From assembly GCF_014117325.1 (NCBI RefSeq), contig NZ_CP059732.1:868001-932000 (forward strand): a stretch of 64,000 bases of DNA. The letters are read 5' to 3'. A program made the position numbers and the translations under genes. Origin of the DNA: Spirosoma foliorum. Lineage in GTDB: Bacteria > Bacteroidota > Bacteroidia > Cytophagales > Spirosomataceae. Shown here in pieces: positions 25,198 to 34,943 of the stretch (positions within the stretch are counted from its first letter, which is position 1; every line of letters begins with the position of its first letter). The notes below the pieces were generated by a model. That model had not been told where the DNA came from, made no database searches, and was given only the letters and a program-made list of their open reading frames with translations.

Positions 25198-25836
25198 TTA
25201 TAGAAGCCAGAGAACCGTTAGCCAGCTAACAACTACACCCAAAGCCAGACCAGCACCAATTTGGGCTGGTGTATGGGCATTGAGTTTTAGCCGGGCGCTA
25301 GCAACAAAACCCGTCAGGATTACCAGAATAAGTAGTGGGAAAAACAGATCGGTTATGCTGAATTTGAGCATTAGGCTGGCAATAGCCCCTACAGTACCCC
25401 CAATACCAACGCTGTGGGCACTAATTTGCCAGGATAGGCTAATTAGGCCAACGAGAAGAATAGAGACCGCAATACTTCCTACTAAAATCCCAATTTCGGG
25501 AGCAATCGTTGACACGAGCTGCATCCGAAACAGGAATAGATAGGCAAGAGATAGATAGACACAGGCCGTTAAGAAATACGGTAAACGACGATCAGCTAAC
25601 GTGTCCAACTGGAGGCTCTGAACATAGCCACTGCGGAAGAGGTAATAAATCAGCAGCGCAGGCACAGCAAATGTGCCGACAGAAATGAGCACTAGCAGAC
25701 TAAGTCGTAAGGAGATGGAGAAGGCATCCATCCCCAAAACACCAGGTGCCTGAAACAGCAACACGCCGAACAGTAATGTCGGCATGAGCAGCGGATGGAG
25801 AACGACCGAAAGGAAGCGGGCAAAGCGCGTACTCAA
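25198..25836 (-). CDS. PAP2-like integral membrane protein
   Basis: 212 residues with about six hydrophobic segments. WQISAHSVGIGGTVG and ASARLKLNAHTPAQIGAG are degenerate forms of the PAP2 phosphatase motifs (SxHS...G and SR...H...D): both His residues are present. Family members dephosphorylate lipid phosphates such as undecaprenyl pyrophosphate. Activity is uncertain because the final Asp and the first motif (KxxxxxxRP) are not clear, although DRRLPYF may be its remnant. It ends 31 bases before the enoyl-CoA hydratase start and may share a transcript. Confidence 0.65.
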   Translation of the reverse strand: MSTRFARFLSVVLHPLLMPTLLFGVLLFQAPGVLGMDAFSISLRLSLLVLISVGTFAVPALLIYYLFRSGYVQSLQLDTLADRRLPYFLTACVYLSLAYLFLFRMQLVSTIAPEIGILVGSIAVSILLVGLISLSWQISAHSVGIGGTVGAIASLMLKFSITDLFFPLLILVILTGFVASARLKLNAHTPAQIGAGLALGVVVSWLTVLWLL

Positions 25837-25837
25837 T

Positions 25838-25915
25838 GTAGAATGGATAATGTAGAATGAATAATGCTGTAAAAATAAGCTCTAGGTCTGTAGCATTTTA
25901 CATTATCCATTTTAC
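25838..25915. repeat. 22-base inverted repeat of aatggataatg words
   Basis: Arms 25838-25859 and 25894-25915 pair with two mismatches across a 34-base loop. The arms consist of repeats of gtaRaatgRataat. The repeat fills the gap between the start of the PAP2-like gene and the stop of rpoN. Confidence 0.75.
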
Positions 25916-25926
25916 ATTATTCATTT

Positions 25927-27372
25927 TTAAAGTTGTTTCCTCAACCGAGCTACGGGGATATTAAGCTGTTCCCGGTATTTGGCCACTGTTCGGCGGGCAA
26001 TGTTGTAACCCCGATCGTTCAGGATTTTTTCGAGTTTGTCGTCCGATAAGGGATGAAGCTTCGGCTCGGCGTCGATCAGATCTTTTAAAATATTCTTCAC
26101 TTCACGGCTACTGACATCTTCGCCCGTATCCGTCGAGATCCCCTCCGAGAAGAAATATTTAAGCGGATAAATACCAAATTCAGTCTGGACGGCTTTACTG
26201 TTCGCTACGCGTGATACGGTAGAAACGTCCATGTCGATCAGCGTTGCAATGTCTTTCAAAATCATGGGCCGGAGCCGCGATTCGTCGCCAGTGAGAAAGA
26301 AATCGTACTGGAAACGGACAATGGCATTCATGGTGCGCAGCAAGGTTTGCTGGCGTTGCTTGATGGCGTCGATGAACCACTTGGCCGCGTCCAATTTCTG
26401 CTTGACAAACGACACAGTTTCTTTCAGATTCTTATTCTGCTTTTTGCTCTTGTCGTAGGTATCGAGCATGTCGGCAAAGGAGCGGCTGATACGCAGCTCT
26501 GGGGCATTTTTTGAATTCAGCGTTAATTCAAGTTTGCCCCCGTTGTTAGTCAGAATGAAATCGGGAACCAGGTATTGGGCTGTGCCCGATTCGCCTTCAA
26601 CAGAGCCCGGCTTAGGGTTCAATTTGATAATAATGTCAATGACCCGCTTGAGGGCATCGTCACTGATATTCAATCGGCGCTGAATCTTGTCGTAATGTTT
26701 CTTGGAGAATTCATCGAAGAATTCGTCGATAATCCGGATTGCTAAGCCAATGCAGGGATCGCTCTGATCTTTACGCTGGAGTTGCAGAATCAGGCACTCC
26801 TGAAGCGTACGGGCCCCAATGCCCGGCGGATCGAACGATTGGATTTTGTGCAGGATACGTTCAATTTCATCGATATCCGTAAACACATTTTGGGCAAAGG
26901 CGAGGTCGTTGACAATGGCCTGCAACGAGCGCCGGATATACCCATCGGCTTCAATACTGCCAATGAGTTGTAAGCCAACAATGCGCTGTTGTTCGGTCAG
27001 GTTTAAATAACCAAACTGTTGAAGAAGTGAGTCGGTCAGGCTCGAGCTGGTGGCCAGCGGCATGTCGCGGTCATCTTCGGCATAATTGCCATCGCCCTGC
27101 ATTTTATACCCGGCATAATCTTCGTCCTTAATGTAACTATCTATATCCAGATCATCATCCCGTTCTTTATAGTCATCAGCATCATCGTATGAGTCGTCAT
27201 CTTTTTGATCATACTCTTCATCCATGCCTTCTTCTAAAGCTGGATTAATTTCCAGCTCTTCTTCAATTCGTGTGTCTAATTCAGCAGTAGGAATCTGCAG
27301 CAGTTTAATAAATTGGATCTGCTGCGGAGATAACTTCTGCTGAAGGGATTGCGATAGGCTTAGCTTCTGCAT
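25927..27372 (-). CDS. rpoN: RNA polymerase sigma-54 factor RpoN
   Basis: 481 residues. N-terminal Gln/Leu-rich activator-interacting region (LSQSLQQKLSPQQIQFIKLLQIP), an Asp-rich acidic linker (about 45-100) and the core-binding domain. The C-terminal part has the HTH (TLIDMDVSTVSRVANSKAV) and the RpoN box ARRTVAKYREQLNIP, which contacts the -24 element. It lets RNA polymerase start only with enhancer-binding AAA activators. The long acidic linker is typical of Bacteroidota RpoN. Placed downstream of no other gene in the same direction; divergent from nicotinate phosphoribosyltransferase across 153 bases. Confidence 0.96.
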   Translation of the reverse strand: MQKLSLSQSLQQKLSPQQIQFIKLLQIPTAELDTRIEEELEINPALEEGMDEEYDQKDDDSYDDADDYKERDDDLDIDSYIKDEDYAGYKMQGDGNYAEDDRDMPLATSSSLTDSLLQQFGYLNLTEQQRIVGLQLIGSIEADGYIRRSLQAIVNDLAFAQNVFTDIDEIERILHKIQSFDPPGIGARTLQECLILQLQRKDQSDPCIGLAIRIIDEFFDEFSKKHYDKIQRRLNISDDALKRVIDIIIKLNPKPGSVEGESGTAQYLVPDFILTNNGGKLELTLNSKNAPELRISRSFADMLDTYDKSKKQNKNLKETVSFVKQKLDAAKWFIDAIKQRQQTLLRTMNAIVRFQYDFFLTGDESRLRPMILKDIATLIDMDVSTVSRVANSKAVQTEFGIYPLKYFFSEGISTDTGEDVSSREVKNILKDLIDAEPKLHPLSDDKLEKILNDRGYNIARRTVAKYREQLNIPVARLRKQL

Positions 27373-27525
27373 GGTTGTCCTATAGGCGGTAAAATGTATC
27401 CGTTATGTTGAGCGTCTAAGTTGGATGTAAAACTGCCCCTCACAATTATCAGACCAAATTAACCAGTTTTTTGTTTTTGTGACGATAAATTTTCTGTGAA
27501 GTTCTGACATACTACCTTCGCGTTC

Positions 27526-29016
27526 ATGACGAATAAGCTTTATGACACGTCGCTGAGCCTACTGACGGACCTGTATCAGGTAACAATGGCTTATGGGTAC
27601 TGGAAATCGAAAACCGCTGAGAAAGAGGCTGTTTTTAATCTGTACTTCCGAAAGAACCCCTTTAATGGCGGTTTTACGATTGCTTGTGGACTAGCCAATG
27701 TGATCGGTTACATCGATCATTTCGGCTTCTCAAAAAAAGATTTACGGTACCTCCGAACCCTAAAAGGGAATGACAATAAGCCGATGTTTGAGGAGGCTTT
27801 TCTGGATTATCTGGCCAATTTGACGCTTACCTGTAGTATTGAAGCCATTCCCGAAGGCACCGTTGTGTTCCCGAATGAGCCTTTGATACGGGTGCGAGGG
27901 CCTATTTTACAGTGTCAGCTACTTGAAACTCCGCTACTGAACCTCATTAATTTTGAGTCGCTGATTGCTACCAAAGCAGCCCGATTGCGGTTGGTTGCCG
28001 ATACCGATACGTTGCTGGAGTTTGGACTACGTCGGGCACAGGGCGTCGACGGTGGTATGACGGCGAGCCGGGCCGCTTACATTGGGGGCTGCGATGCTAC
28101 GTCGAACGTGCTGGCTGGAAAACTTTACGATATTCCCGTGAAGGGAACCCACGCGCATAGTTGGGTTATGTCGTTCGATGATGAGCAACAGGCGTTTGAT
28201 ACGTATGCGGAGGTATTGCCAAATAATGTGACGCTACTGGTCGATACCTACGATACCTTGCAGGGTGTACGCCATGCGATCGAAACCGGGCGAAAACTCG
28301 AACAACAGGGCCACAAACTGGCGGCCATACGACTCGATTCGGGCGATTTAGCGTATTTGAGTATCGAAGCCCGAAAGTTGCTGGACGAAGCTGGCTTTGA
28401 GAAAACATCGATTGTGGCCAGTAACGATCTCGACGAAACAATCATCACCAGCCTGAAACAGCAGGGCGCAAAAATTGATATCTGGGGCGTAGGTACTAAA
28501 CTCGTTACCGCCTTCGATCAGCCCGCTCTGGGTGGCGTTTACAAACTGGCTGCGCTTCAGAACGAAACCGCAGAGGATTCCGCCAGCCGATGGTCTTACA
28601 AGATGAAGTTATCGGAACAGGCCATTAAAGTGTCGACACCGGGTATTCAGCAGGTGCGTCGGTTTCGGGATGAGCGCGGTTTTCTGGCCGATATGATCTT
28701 TAATACGGAGGAAATGAGCGACGAGAAGCAACCGGCTACCATGATTGACCCGATGGATTTTACGAAGCGACGACGGTTTACCGTAAGTCAACAATATGAG
28801 GATTTATTAGTGCCCATTTTTCAGGAAGGGAAGCGGGTTTATGAACTACCCGATATCCATGCCGTACGGGCGCGTGTACAAACGCAATTGGCTGGCTTGC
28901 ATCCAGGCGTAAAGCGGTTCGTTAACCCACATACGTATCCGGTTGGATTGGAACAAAGTCTGCACCAGTTGAAAACAGAGCTTATCCTTAAGCTGCGAGA
29001 AAGTGCCTCTCACTAG
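27526..29016 (+). CDS. pncB: Nicotinate phosphoribosyltransferase
   Basis: 496 residues, family length. LLTDLYQVTMAYGYWK (about 12-27) is the typical start, and KGTHAHSWVMSF (about 205-216) carries the active-site His that is phosphorylated during ATP-driven catalysis. LLVDTYDTLQG and AIRLDSGDLAYLS follow the phosphoribosyl-binding loops, and VASNDLDE precedes the substrate loop (VGTKLVTAFDQPALGGVYKL). It makes nicotinate mononucleotide for NAD salvage; NAD synthetase lies at 47346 in this window. Divergent from rpoN. A 151-base gap to the next gene contains no clear terminator. Confidence 0.95.
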   Translation: MTNKLYDTSLSLLTDLYQVTMAYGYWKSKTAEKEAVFNLYFRKNPFNGGFTIACGLANVIGYIDHFGFSKKDLRYLRTLKGNDNKPMFEEAFLDYLANLTLTCSIEAIPEGTVVFPNEPLIRVRGPILQCQLLETPLLNLINFESLIATKAARLRLVADTDTLLEFGLRRAQGVDGGMTASRAAYIGGCDATSNVLAGKLYDIPVKGTHAHSWVMSFDDEQQAFDTYAEVLPNNVTLLVDTYDTLQGVRHAIETGRKLEQQGHKLAAIRLDSGDLAYLSIEARKLLDEAGFEKTSIVASNDLDETIITSLKQQGAKIDIWGVGTKLVTAFDQPALGGVYKLAALQNETAEDSASRWSYKMKLSEQAIKVSTPGIQQVRRFRDERGFLADMIFNTEEMSDEKQPATMIDPMDFTKRRRFTVSQQYEDLLVPIFQEGKRVYELPDIHAVRARVQTQLAGLHPGVKRFVNPHTYPVGLEQSLHQLKTELILKLRESASH

Positions 29017-29167
29017 TGGCGAGAGAACCTTCTGTGGATCAACGAATTGCTAGGCTTAATCGATAAACATTCTTATTTTCTTAACACCAGACTGGCCAAG
29101 AGTTTAACTTTTTTCTGTTGTTTTACTGCCCCGCTCTGGTGAGCCGGTTTTCCAGATAACTCAATAC

Positions 29168-29902
29168 ATGCAACCGATTGAATTAGTGGTTTTTGACATG
29201 GCGGGCACGACCGTGACCGACCACCACGAGGTAGAACGGTGTTTTGCGGAAGCAGCCGCCGAAACGGGCCTATTTGTTACCGATGAGCGCATTCTGGCGA
29301 TGCAGGGTCTTGCCAAGCGCTATGTCTTCGAAACGCTCTGGAAAGAGCAACTGGGTGAGGACAACCCGACGATACAGCAGCAGGTGGATGTATCGTATGC
29401 CAGTTTCCGCCGGATTCTCGAAAATCACTACCTGACGCAAGGCGCAACACCTACCGATGGCTGTCTGGAAACCTTTGCTTACCTGCATGAACGCGGGATC
29501 GCCATTGCGCTGACAACTGGATTTTATCGGGTTGTTACCGATATTATTCTGGAAAAACTCGGCTGGCTCAATGGCCTTGACGGTCGACGGGTAGGTACCG
29601 CCGAAAGTCTGATTCAGGTGTCGATTGCCAGCGATGAAGTCGAGCGCGGGCGGCCTTACCCGCACATGATTGAGCAGGCAATGGACTTGCTGGGTGTAAG
29701 CAATCCAAAAGCAGTCGTGAATATCGGCGATACACCGTCTGATTTATTATCAGGGCGGGCTGCCGGAGTGGCGCTTAATCTGGGCGTTACCAACGGAACA
29801 CACTCCCGCGAACAGCTGGAAGCGTACCCTCACGATTTATTGATTAACTCCCTACGCGATTTACCAGCGTTGCTGGATGTGCGCGAGGTTCCTGTTGTAT
29901 AA
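29168..29902 (+). CDS. Phosphonatase-like HAD hydrolase (TIGR03351-type)
   Basis: 244 residues. FDMAGTTVTDHHEVE (about 9-23) is the HAD motif I with nucleophile Asp9 and Thr after MAG, as in phosphonoacetaldehyde hydrolase. ALTTGFYR carries motif II Thr, Lys/Arg residues in DEVERGRPYPHMIEQAM fill motif III, and NIGDTPSDLLSGRAAGVAL is motif IV. PhnX itself uses a cap Lys for a Schiff base; here the cap reads LAKRYVFETLWKEQ, so the substrate may be close to phosphonoacetaldehyde but not proven. Directly followed by a FAD oxidoreductase of a family linked to phosphonate genes. Cytoplasmic. Confidence 0.85.
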   Translation: MQPIELVVFDMAGTTVTDHHEVERCFAEAAAETGLFVTDERILAMQGLAKRYVFETLWKEQLGEDNPTIQQQVDVSYASFRRILENHYLTQGATPTDGCLETFAYLHERGIAIALTTGFYRVVTDIILEKLGWLNGLDGRRVGTAESLIQVSIASDEVERGRPYPHMIEQAMDLLGVSNPKAVVNIGDTPSDLLSGRAAGVALNLGVTNGTHSREQLEAYPHDLLINSLRDLPALLDVREVPVV

Positions 29903-29907
29903 AAATG

Positions 29908-29988
29908 TCAGGTGTGGCCAGGTCTTGTCAAGAGTAGTCAAAAGTTGTTTTCTACAATTCCTGACTATTCTTGACAAGACCTGACTGC
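29908..29988. repeat. Large inverted repeat between phosphonate genes
   Basis: The inner arms 29919-29940 and 29962-29983 pair over 22 bases with one mismatch. An outer gtcag/ctgac pair (29908-29912 and about 29990) lengthens the stem with an internal loop. It fills the gap between the HAD hydrolase and the FAD oxidoreductase and could attenuate or stabilise the shared transcript. Confidence 0.85.
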
Positions 29989-30006
29989 TTCTGACCCTTT
30001 CTAATT

Positions 30007-31155
30007 ATGACCTCTTACGATTTAATTATTGTCGGTGCGGGCGCTCTTGGTACGTTTCATGCCTATCATGCTGCTCGGGCCGGGAAACGTGTTTTATTGC
30101 TCGAAAAAGATCGGTATCCAATTGGGGCCACCGTGCGTAATTTCGGGCAGGTAGTACCGTCTGGGCTGGCTGGGCGGTGGTTCGATTATGGACGGCGAAG
30201 CTTGGAAATCTATCGGGCTATTCAACAGGAAACAGATCTGACGGTTCGGGAAAACGGCACGATTTATATTGCGTCGGATGCCGATGAATGGACCCTGGCT
30301 AACGAACTCTACGATCGGTATCAACAGATCGGTTACCCATGTGAATTATTGACCAAAGCGCAGTGTCTGGCAAAATACCCGTCGCTTCAGCCCAACTATG
30401 TACTGGGTGGCATTTTCTTTCCACAGGAAATGAGTGTAGAGCCGGAGCAGATGATTCACCGGCTAATTGCCTATAGCCAGCAAAAATACACTGTCGATTA
30501 TCGGCCTGGTTCGGTTGTGATCGACTGTCAGTCAACGGGTTCTGAAGCTACGGTTACGCTGAGTAATCGGGAGCAGTTTCAGGCTGGGCGAGTGCTTATT
30601 TGCGGTGGTCACGAAGTACGATTACTATTTCCTGATGTGCTTGCCAAGGCGGGACTGGTAGTTAGCAAGCTGCAAATGCTGCTGGCAGAGCCCGTCGCGG
30701 GTCTAAACCTTCCTGGCAATATCCTGACGGGATTGACCATACGTCGGTATGAAGCCTTTCAGGAATGCCCATCGTATGCTACACTGTCTAACCAACTTCC
30801 AGAACATCTGGTCGAACTGAAAAAGTGGGGCATTCATATTCTGTTTAAGCAGGCGGTGGATGGCTCCATTATCGTGGGCGATTCGCACGAATATGCTGAG
30901 GCTACTCAGGCCGAAGATTTAGGCTACCATACGCAGGATTTCATTAACAATCTGATGATAACCGAAGCGCAGCGAATTGTTACCTTTCCGCTAACGATTC
31001 GAAAAACATGGGCTGGTTTTTACAGCCAGACACCCGACGAGATTTTTGAGTATGATGTCGATAAAACAATCCGAATCGTAACTGGAATTGGTGGAAAAGG
31101 TATGAGCTCAGGTGCTGGCTATGCCGAACAGAGCATAGCCAGCTTATGGTATTAA
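30007..31155 (+). CDS. FAD-dependent oxidoreductase, TIGR03364-type (phosphonate-associated)
   Basis: 382 residues. Rossmann FAD motif IIVGAGALGTFHAYHAARAGKRVLLLE (VGAGALG and LLLE, residues 8-34) followed by RNFGQVVPSGL, a feature of this subgroup of the glycine-oxidase-like DAO fold. C-terminal GIGGKGMSSGAGYAEQ holds the second FAD contact. Family knowledge: these oxidases lie beside phosphonatase-like hydrolases and probably deaminate or demethylate an aminophosphonate. Starts 104 bases after the HAD gene with a large hairpin between. Substrate not proven; a sarcosine- or glycine-oxidase-like activity on another amine remains possible. Confidence 0.82.
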   Translation: MTSYDLIIVGAGALGTFHAYHAARAGKRVLLLEKDRYPIGATVRNFGQVVPSGLAGRWFDYGRRSLEIYRAIQQETDLTVRENGTIYIASDADEWTLANELYDRYQQIGYPCELLTKAQCLAKYPSLQPNYVLGGIFFPQEMSVEPEQMIHRLIAYSQQKYTVDYRPGSVVIDCQSTGSEATVTLSNREQFQAGRVLICGGHEVRLLFPDVLAKAGLVVSKLQMLLAEPVAGLNLPGNILTGLTIRRYEAFQECPSYATLSNQLPEHLVELKKWGIHILFKQAVDGSIIVGDSHEYAEATQAEDLGYHTQDFINNLMITEAQRIVTFPLTIRKTWAGFYSQTPDEIFEYDVDKTIRIVTGIGGKGMSSGAGYAEQSIASLWY

Positions 31156-31170
31156 AGGGTACAGTACAAA

Positions 31171-34100
31171 TTACTGCCCCAGTTGTAATCTGGCGTACTG
31201 TCCAAACGTGAGCTGTTGTCCCGGATCGAAACCCACCCTAAGCGCATTGGCTGTGTAATAAGATGGAACAGTTACAGCATGTTTAATCTGAACGATATCA
31301 GTTGAAGTTGGTATGCGGTTACATGACCAGATTGTATTATCATACCAATTACCTGCCCGAATGGTATAAAAAGCACTACAGGTCTGGAATAAGAAGGAGT
31401 ACGAAAAGTCAGAGCTTGAGGTAGGGGAGCATATAGTCCTAACCTGCCATTCATACTGCATATCAGGAGTTAAATTCGTAATTGCAAGGCTGATAGAGTT
31501 AAGATTACTGACAACCGTCCAGTTGGTTGTTCCAACAATACGGTAGCGAACTTCATAGGATGAACTAGCATCTGTATAATAGTTATACCAGCTCAATTTT
31601 GCTGAGGTGGGCGTATAGTTGCTAGTAGATAAATTATAGGGTGTAATGCAAGCGTAAGTAGTAAATGAATTCGTAGAAGAATAGGCAGACATAACCCCAT
31701 CACTACATCGGGTGCTGACTTGCCACTCGTAACTGGTACTGGGTAGTAAGCCCATTATCGTAATGTTGTTGCTTTTAAGCCCAGCGATAGGTATCCAGGT
31801 GGTTGTTCCCACACGTCGGTAGAGTACATCGTAGGTGACATCGAAACCCATCGATGTCCAGCCTAGGTATGCACTGTTGCTCAGTGGATTTGCATATCGA
31901 TTTTCTGGAATTCGGCAGGAAGTAGTAAAGCTCTGTCCATTAATAAAAGTTGAATTGTCTGTTGCCGAGCAAACGGTTCTCACTTGCCACTCGTAGAAAG
32001 TATTATTCGACAGACTAGTCAAACTATAAGAAAATACATTGGAGCTACCTGTAATGGTCAGATTACTAAGTGTGATCCAATCGGCTGCTCCAATCGGGCG
32101 GTAACGTATATCGAAGCGCGAAGTCGGCTCACTAGAAGCGTTCCAAAAGAGACTCACTGAGGAACTAGATAGAGAACCCCAGTAACCATAGTTAGGCGCT
32201 AAGCAACTAGTGGTGAAGTTGTTACCAATTGTATGAGTTGCCTGAGTGTTTGTAGGACAAATTGTTCTGACACGCCACTCGTAAGTCGTGTTAGGTGTCA
32301 GGCCGGTGAGCGAATAGGTTGTGGTCCAGTAACTTGGTGTAACAGGAATAGAATTTATAGTGCTCCAGTCGGTGGTCCCCAATAGCCGGTATTGCAGGTC
32401 GAAGGTGGTGCCTGGTTCAGGTTGATAATTCGTGGACCATTGTAAGCTGGCCGTAGAATAGTTGGCTGAACTATATGTATATGTAACAGCCTGACAACTC
32501 GGCGTAAAATTAAGCGAGGGAGAAAATCCCGAATGGTCGGTTGGTGAACAAACACTTTCCACCTGTGCTTCGTAGGTGGTGTTTGTTGTCAGGCCATTAA
32601 TTGAATAATATGAGTATTCCTGTACAGTTAATCCATTCAGAGTTGTCCAATCAGTTGTTCCAACGGGCCTATAGCGTAACGAAAAGGTACGACCCGATTC
32701 ATAGAAACTCGTGTACCAGTAGACCGAAACAGAGGTTGAACTGGTGGAATACAGTCTTAATGCGGGTATTGGACAGGCTTGGGTTGTAAACGATTGTGGA
32801 CTGCTATAGTCGGTCGTGACGGTTGTAGAACCTGGGCAAGTACCTTGTACGCGCCATTCATAAGCTGTAGATGCTGTTAGACCTGTAAGTGAATAGTAGC
32901 TGCTGGTGACTGCTTCTATGGTATTCCAGGTCAGTGTGTTTTGCACGCGCCATTGTAGGGTATATGTCTCAGGAAAAGCGTATAGCCAACTAAGTGAAGT
33001 TGAGGTTCTGGTAGGGTATGTCGTGTAAAGAGAGGGTACAGGACAAGGAATTGAAAAAGTCAGTGGACCACTATACGTACTAGCACCAGTTGCTTTTACC
33101 TGCCATTCATAAGTCGTATTAACCTGTAAATTGTATAATTGATAATAATTGGTCGATACACCTGAAAGCGTGTACCAATCTATAGTTCCTGTAGGTCGAT
33201 ACTGCACGATATAGGTAATACCAGTGCCCAGGCTGTTCCAGTTTAGCTGTACTGCATTTACGCTGAGAGTTGATGAGTAAAGGCCTGTTACAGAGGGGTC
33301 TGTCAGAAAAGGTATGACAGGGCTAAGACTCCCCGTTGTGCTATTAGAGGGGCGAATTCGGTAATAATATTGCGTATAAGGAACTGTTTTATCATCTGTA
33401 AAGGTCGTTACATCAGGAGCCACGCCCCCAATGGGTACAAAACCTGAACTGGCCGAAGTAGAACGCTCAATAAAATAGCCCATCTCATTGCTACTGTTAT
33501 CCCGCCAGGTCAGAACGATAGACGTCCCGTTCAAGCTAGCAGAAAGATTGCTGGGAGCGGTTACGTTGGTAGGTGGAGCATCTAGTGTATAGGCTGTATG
33601 GCTTTGCCGAAGCGCTAGTGCAGCTTGCATTCGGTCGTACTGACCGGGTGTAAAATCGTGCGTACAAGGAAAATAGTACGACATGATATTGGTCACTGAT
33701 GGCGAGAACGAATAGCCATTCGCGTCCCGGGCTGTACTGTTGGGGTCATACTGGGGGCAACCGTTGTAATAGGTAAGATAAGCCCCTGGCATGCCGTAGG
33801 GGTCTGCGGGTGTATCACAAATCAGGTCACCATCACTAGTGCAGTTGGCTCCAGCCCCCCGGGTTACCAGTTCTGTAGAATTACCAGTTCCATTATTGTT
33901 ATCGAACGTATGAATCAGGTTAAAGCTGTGGCCCAGTTCGTGGGGTATGAGCCGGTTACCCATATCATCTATATTCCAGTATTCATTCAAAATGAACGAA
34001 CGGGTGGAATAAATAGCATTGTCTGGATAATAAGCAAACCCGCCTAGCCCCGACTGTGCGAACTGATTGACATAATACTGATTCATGGCATTACGAGCAT

Positions 34101-34521
34101 CATAAGCATCAACCGACTGATAGTTATATGAGTTATACATATCATCGTTATCGATATAATCGGGAGATGAGCCCGCGAAATAAAATTGAATTCCGAGTCC
34201 ATTAGACAAGTAATAGCTGTTAGTCATAGCCATTACTTTATTTAAGTTAGCCAAACTGAATCCCCCACTGCCATTGCTTTGCCGTATGATATGTGGGCGA
34301 ATTGGCACATAGGTAACTGATTGAAATGCATTGCCAGAAGCTATTTTTTTCTGACGAGCCTGTTCGGCTTCTTTCACTAAAGATTGAGCTTTCTCCAGGG
34401 TGATGTTCTCGATACCACAAAAAGGAGCAGTGGATGGAGCTGTTGTCTGTGCTCTCGCGATTGGGCAAAGGAAAGTTCTGAAAAGACAATACACTAGAAT
34501 AAGGTAGATGGTTTTTGGCAT
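31171..34521 (-). CDS. Secreted M43-like metalloprotease with fibronectin type III repeats
   Basis: 1116 residues with a signal peptide ending in ARAQ. The catalytic domain (about 60-300) has the zinc motif HELGHSFNLIH at 194-204 and a NIMSYY Met-turn (about 282), as in pappalysin-type M43 peptidases. Then come about eight or nine repeats of 85-90 residues. Each has W..(V/L)..TSYYSLTGLTAST.YEWRVQ-like strands, and Cys-Pro starts, which match FN3 domains. The C-terminus (GNWYDNTIWSCNRIPTSTDIV) is a G8-like carbohydrate-binding cap. It is exported and probably digests extracellular protein. It interrupts the phosphonate locus on the opposite strand and may be unrelated to it. A separate T9SS domain is not obvious. 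Confidence 0.82.
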   Translation of the reverse strand: MPKTIYLILVYCLFRTFLCPIARAQTTAPSTAPFCGIENITLEKAQSLVKEAEQARQKKIASGNAFQSVTYVPIRPHIIRQSNGSGGFSLANLNKVMAMTNSYYLSNGLGIQFYFAGSSPDYIDNDDMYNSYNYQSVDAYDARNAMNQYYVNQFAQSGLGGFAYYPDNAIYSTRSFILNEYWNIDDMGNRLIPHELGHSFNLIHTFDNNNGTGNSTELVTRGAGANCTSDGDLICDTPADPYGMPGAYLTYYNGCPQYDPNSTARDANGYSFSPSVTNIMSYYFPCTHDFTPGQYDRMQAALALRQSHTAYTLDAPPTNVTAPSNLSASLNGTSIVLTWRDNSSNEMGYFIERSTSASSGFVPIGGVAPDVTTFTDDKTVPYTQYYYRIRPSNSTTGSLSPVIPFLTDPSVTGLYSSTLSVNAVQLNWNSLGTGITYIVQYRPTGTIDWYTLSGVSTNYYQLYNLQVNTTYEWQVKATGASTYSGPLTFSIPCPVPSLYTTYPTRTSTSLSWLYAFPETYTLQWRVQNTLTWNTIEAVTSSYYSLTGLTASTAYEWRVQGTCPGSTTVTTDYSSPQSFTTQACPIPALRLYSTSSTSVSVYWYTSFYESGRTFSLRYRPVGTTDWTTLNGLTVQEYSYYSINGLTTNTTYEAQVESVCSPTDHSGFSPSLNFTPSCQAVTYTYSSANYSTASLQWSTNYQPEPGTTFDLQYRLLGTTDWSTINSIPVTPSYWTTTYSLTGLTPNTTYEWRVRTICPTNTQATHTIGNNFTTSCLAPNYGYWGSLSSSSVSLFWNASSEPTSRFDIRYRPIGAADWITLSNLTITGSSNVFSYSLTSLSNNTFYEWQVRTVCSATDNSTFINGQSFTTSCRIPENRYANPLSNSAYLGWTSMGFDVTYDVLYRRVGTTTWIPIAGLKSNNITIMGLLPSTSYEWQVSTRCSDGVMSAYSSTNSFTTYACITPYNLSTSNYTPTSAKLSWYNYYTDASSSYEVRYRIVGTTNWTVVSNLNSISLAITNLTPDMQYEWQVRTICSPTSSSDFSYSFLFQTCSAFYTIRAGNWYDNTIWSCNRIPTSTDIVQIKHAVTVPSYYTANALRVGFDPGQQLTFGQYARLQLGQ

Positions 34522-34842
34522 AGAGAGAGGGTAATTGTAGCTATTACTTGAAAAATGGTCAAATGGAGTTGCTATAAAACAAATGTTCTTAGCTAGGAAG
34601 TCGCATCAAAAAATACGCCATATGTTATAGTATGTTCAGCTTTAGAGAGATGTTTTTTAATTGAGGTTGTGGATAGCTATACTACTCATCAAGATCAGGG
34701 TTAGTCGATACCGGATGCGTAAAAGGCGGACAGAGCCATACTAAAACAATCATTAAAAACCTATTAAATTCATGTGAAATATCTGACTTTCTGTTTAATA
34801 AAAGCTTGATAGTCAGTGTGTATGAGCCTTAGGATAGACATA

Positions 34843-34850
34843 TACTTTTG
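34843..34850 (+). promoter_or_regulatory. Candidate Bacteroidetes -7 box before SusC
   Basis: Tacttttg fits the TAnnTTTG consensus; a -33 TTTG is not clear at the right distance. The start of susC is 94 bases away. The 34522-34943 gap (421 bases) is otherwise AT-rich with no gene seen; it also contains the promoter of the divergent metalloprotease. Confidence 0.4.
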
Positions 34851-34943
34851 TGAGTAATTACTTAAGTAATACTAACCTGATGCTATATGCAACTTACTTT
34901 ACCCAAGTTCATGCTGGAGTATTGGTCTCCACAAAAGGCTATA

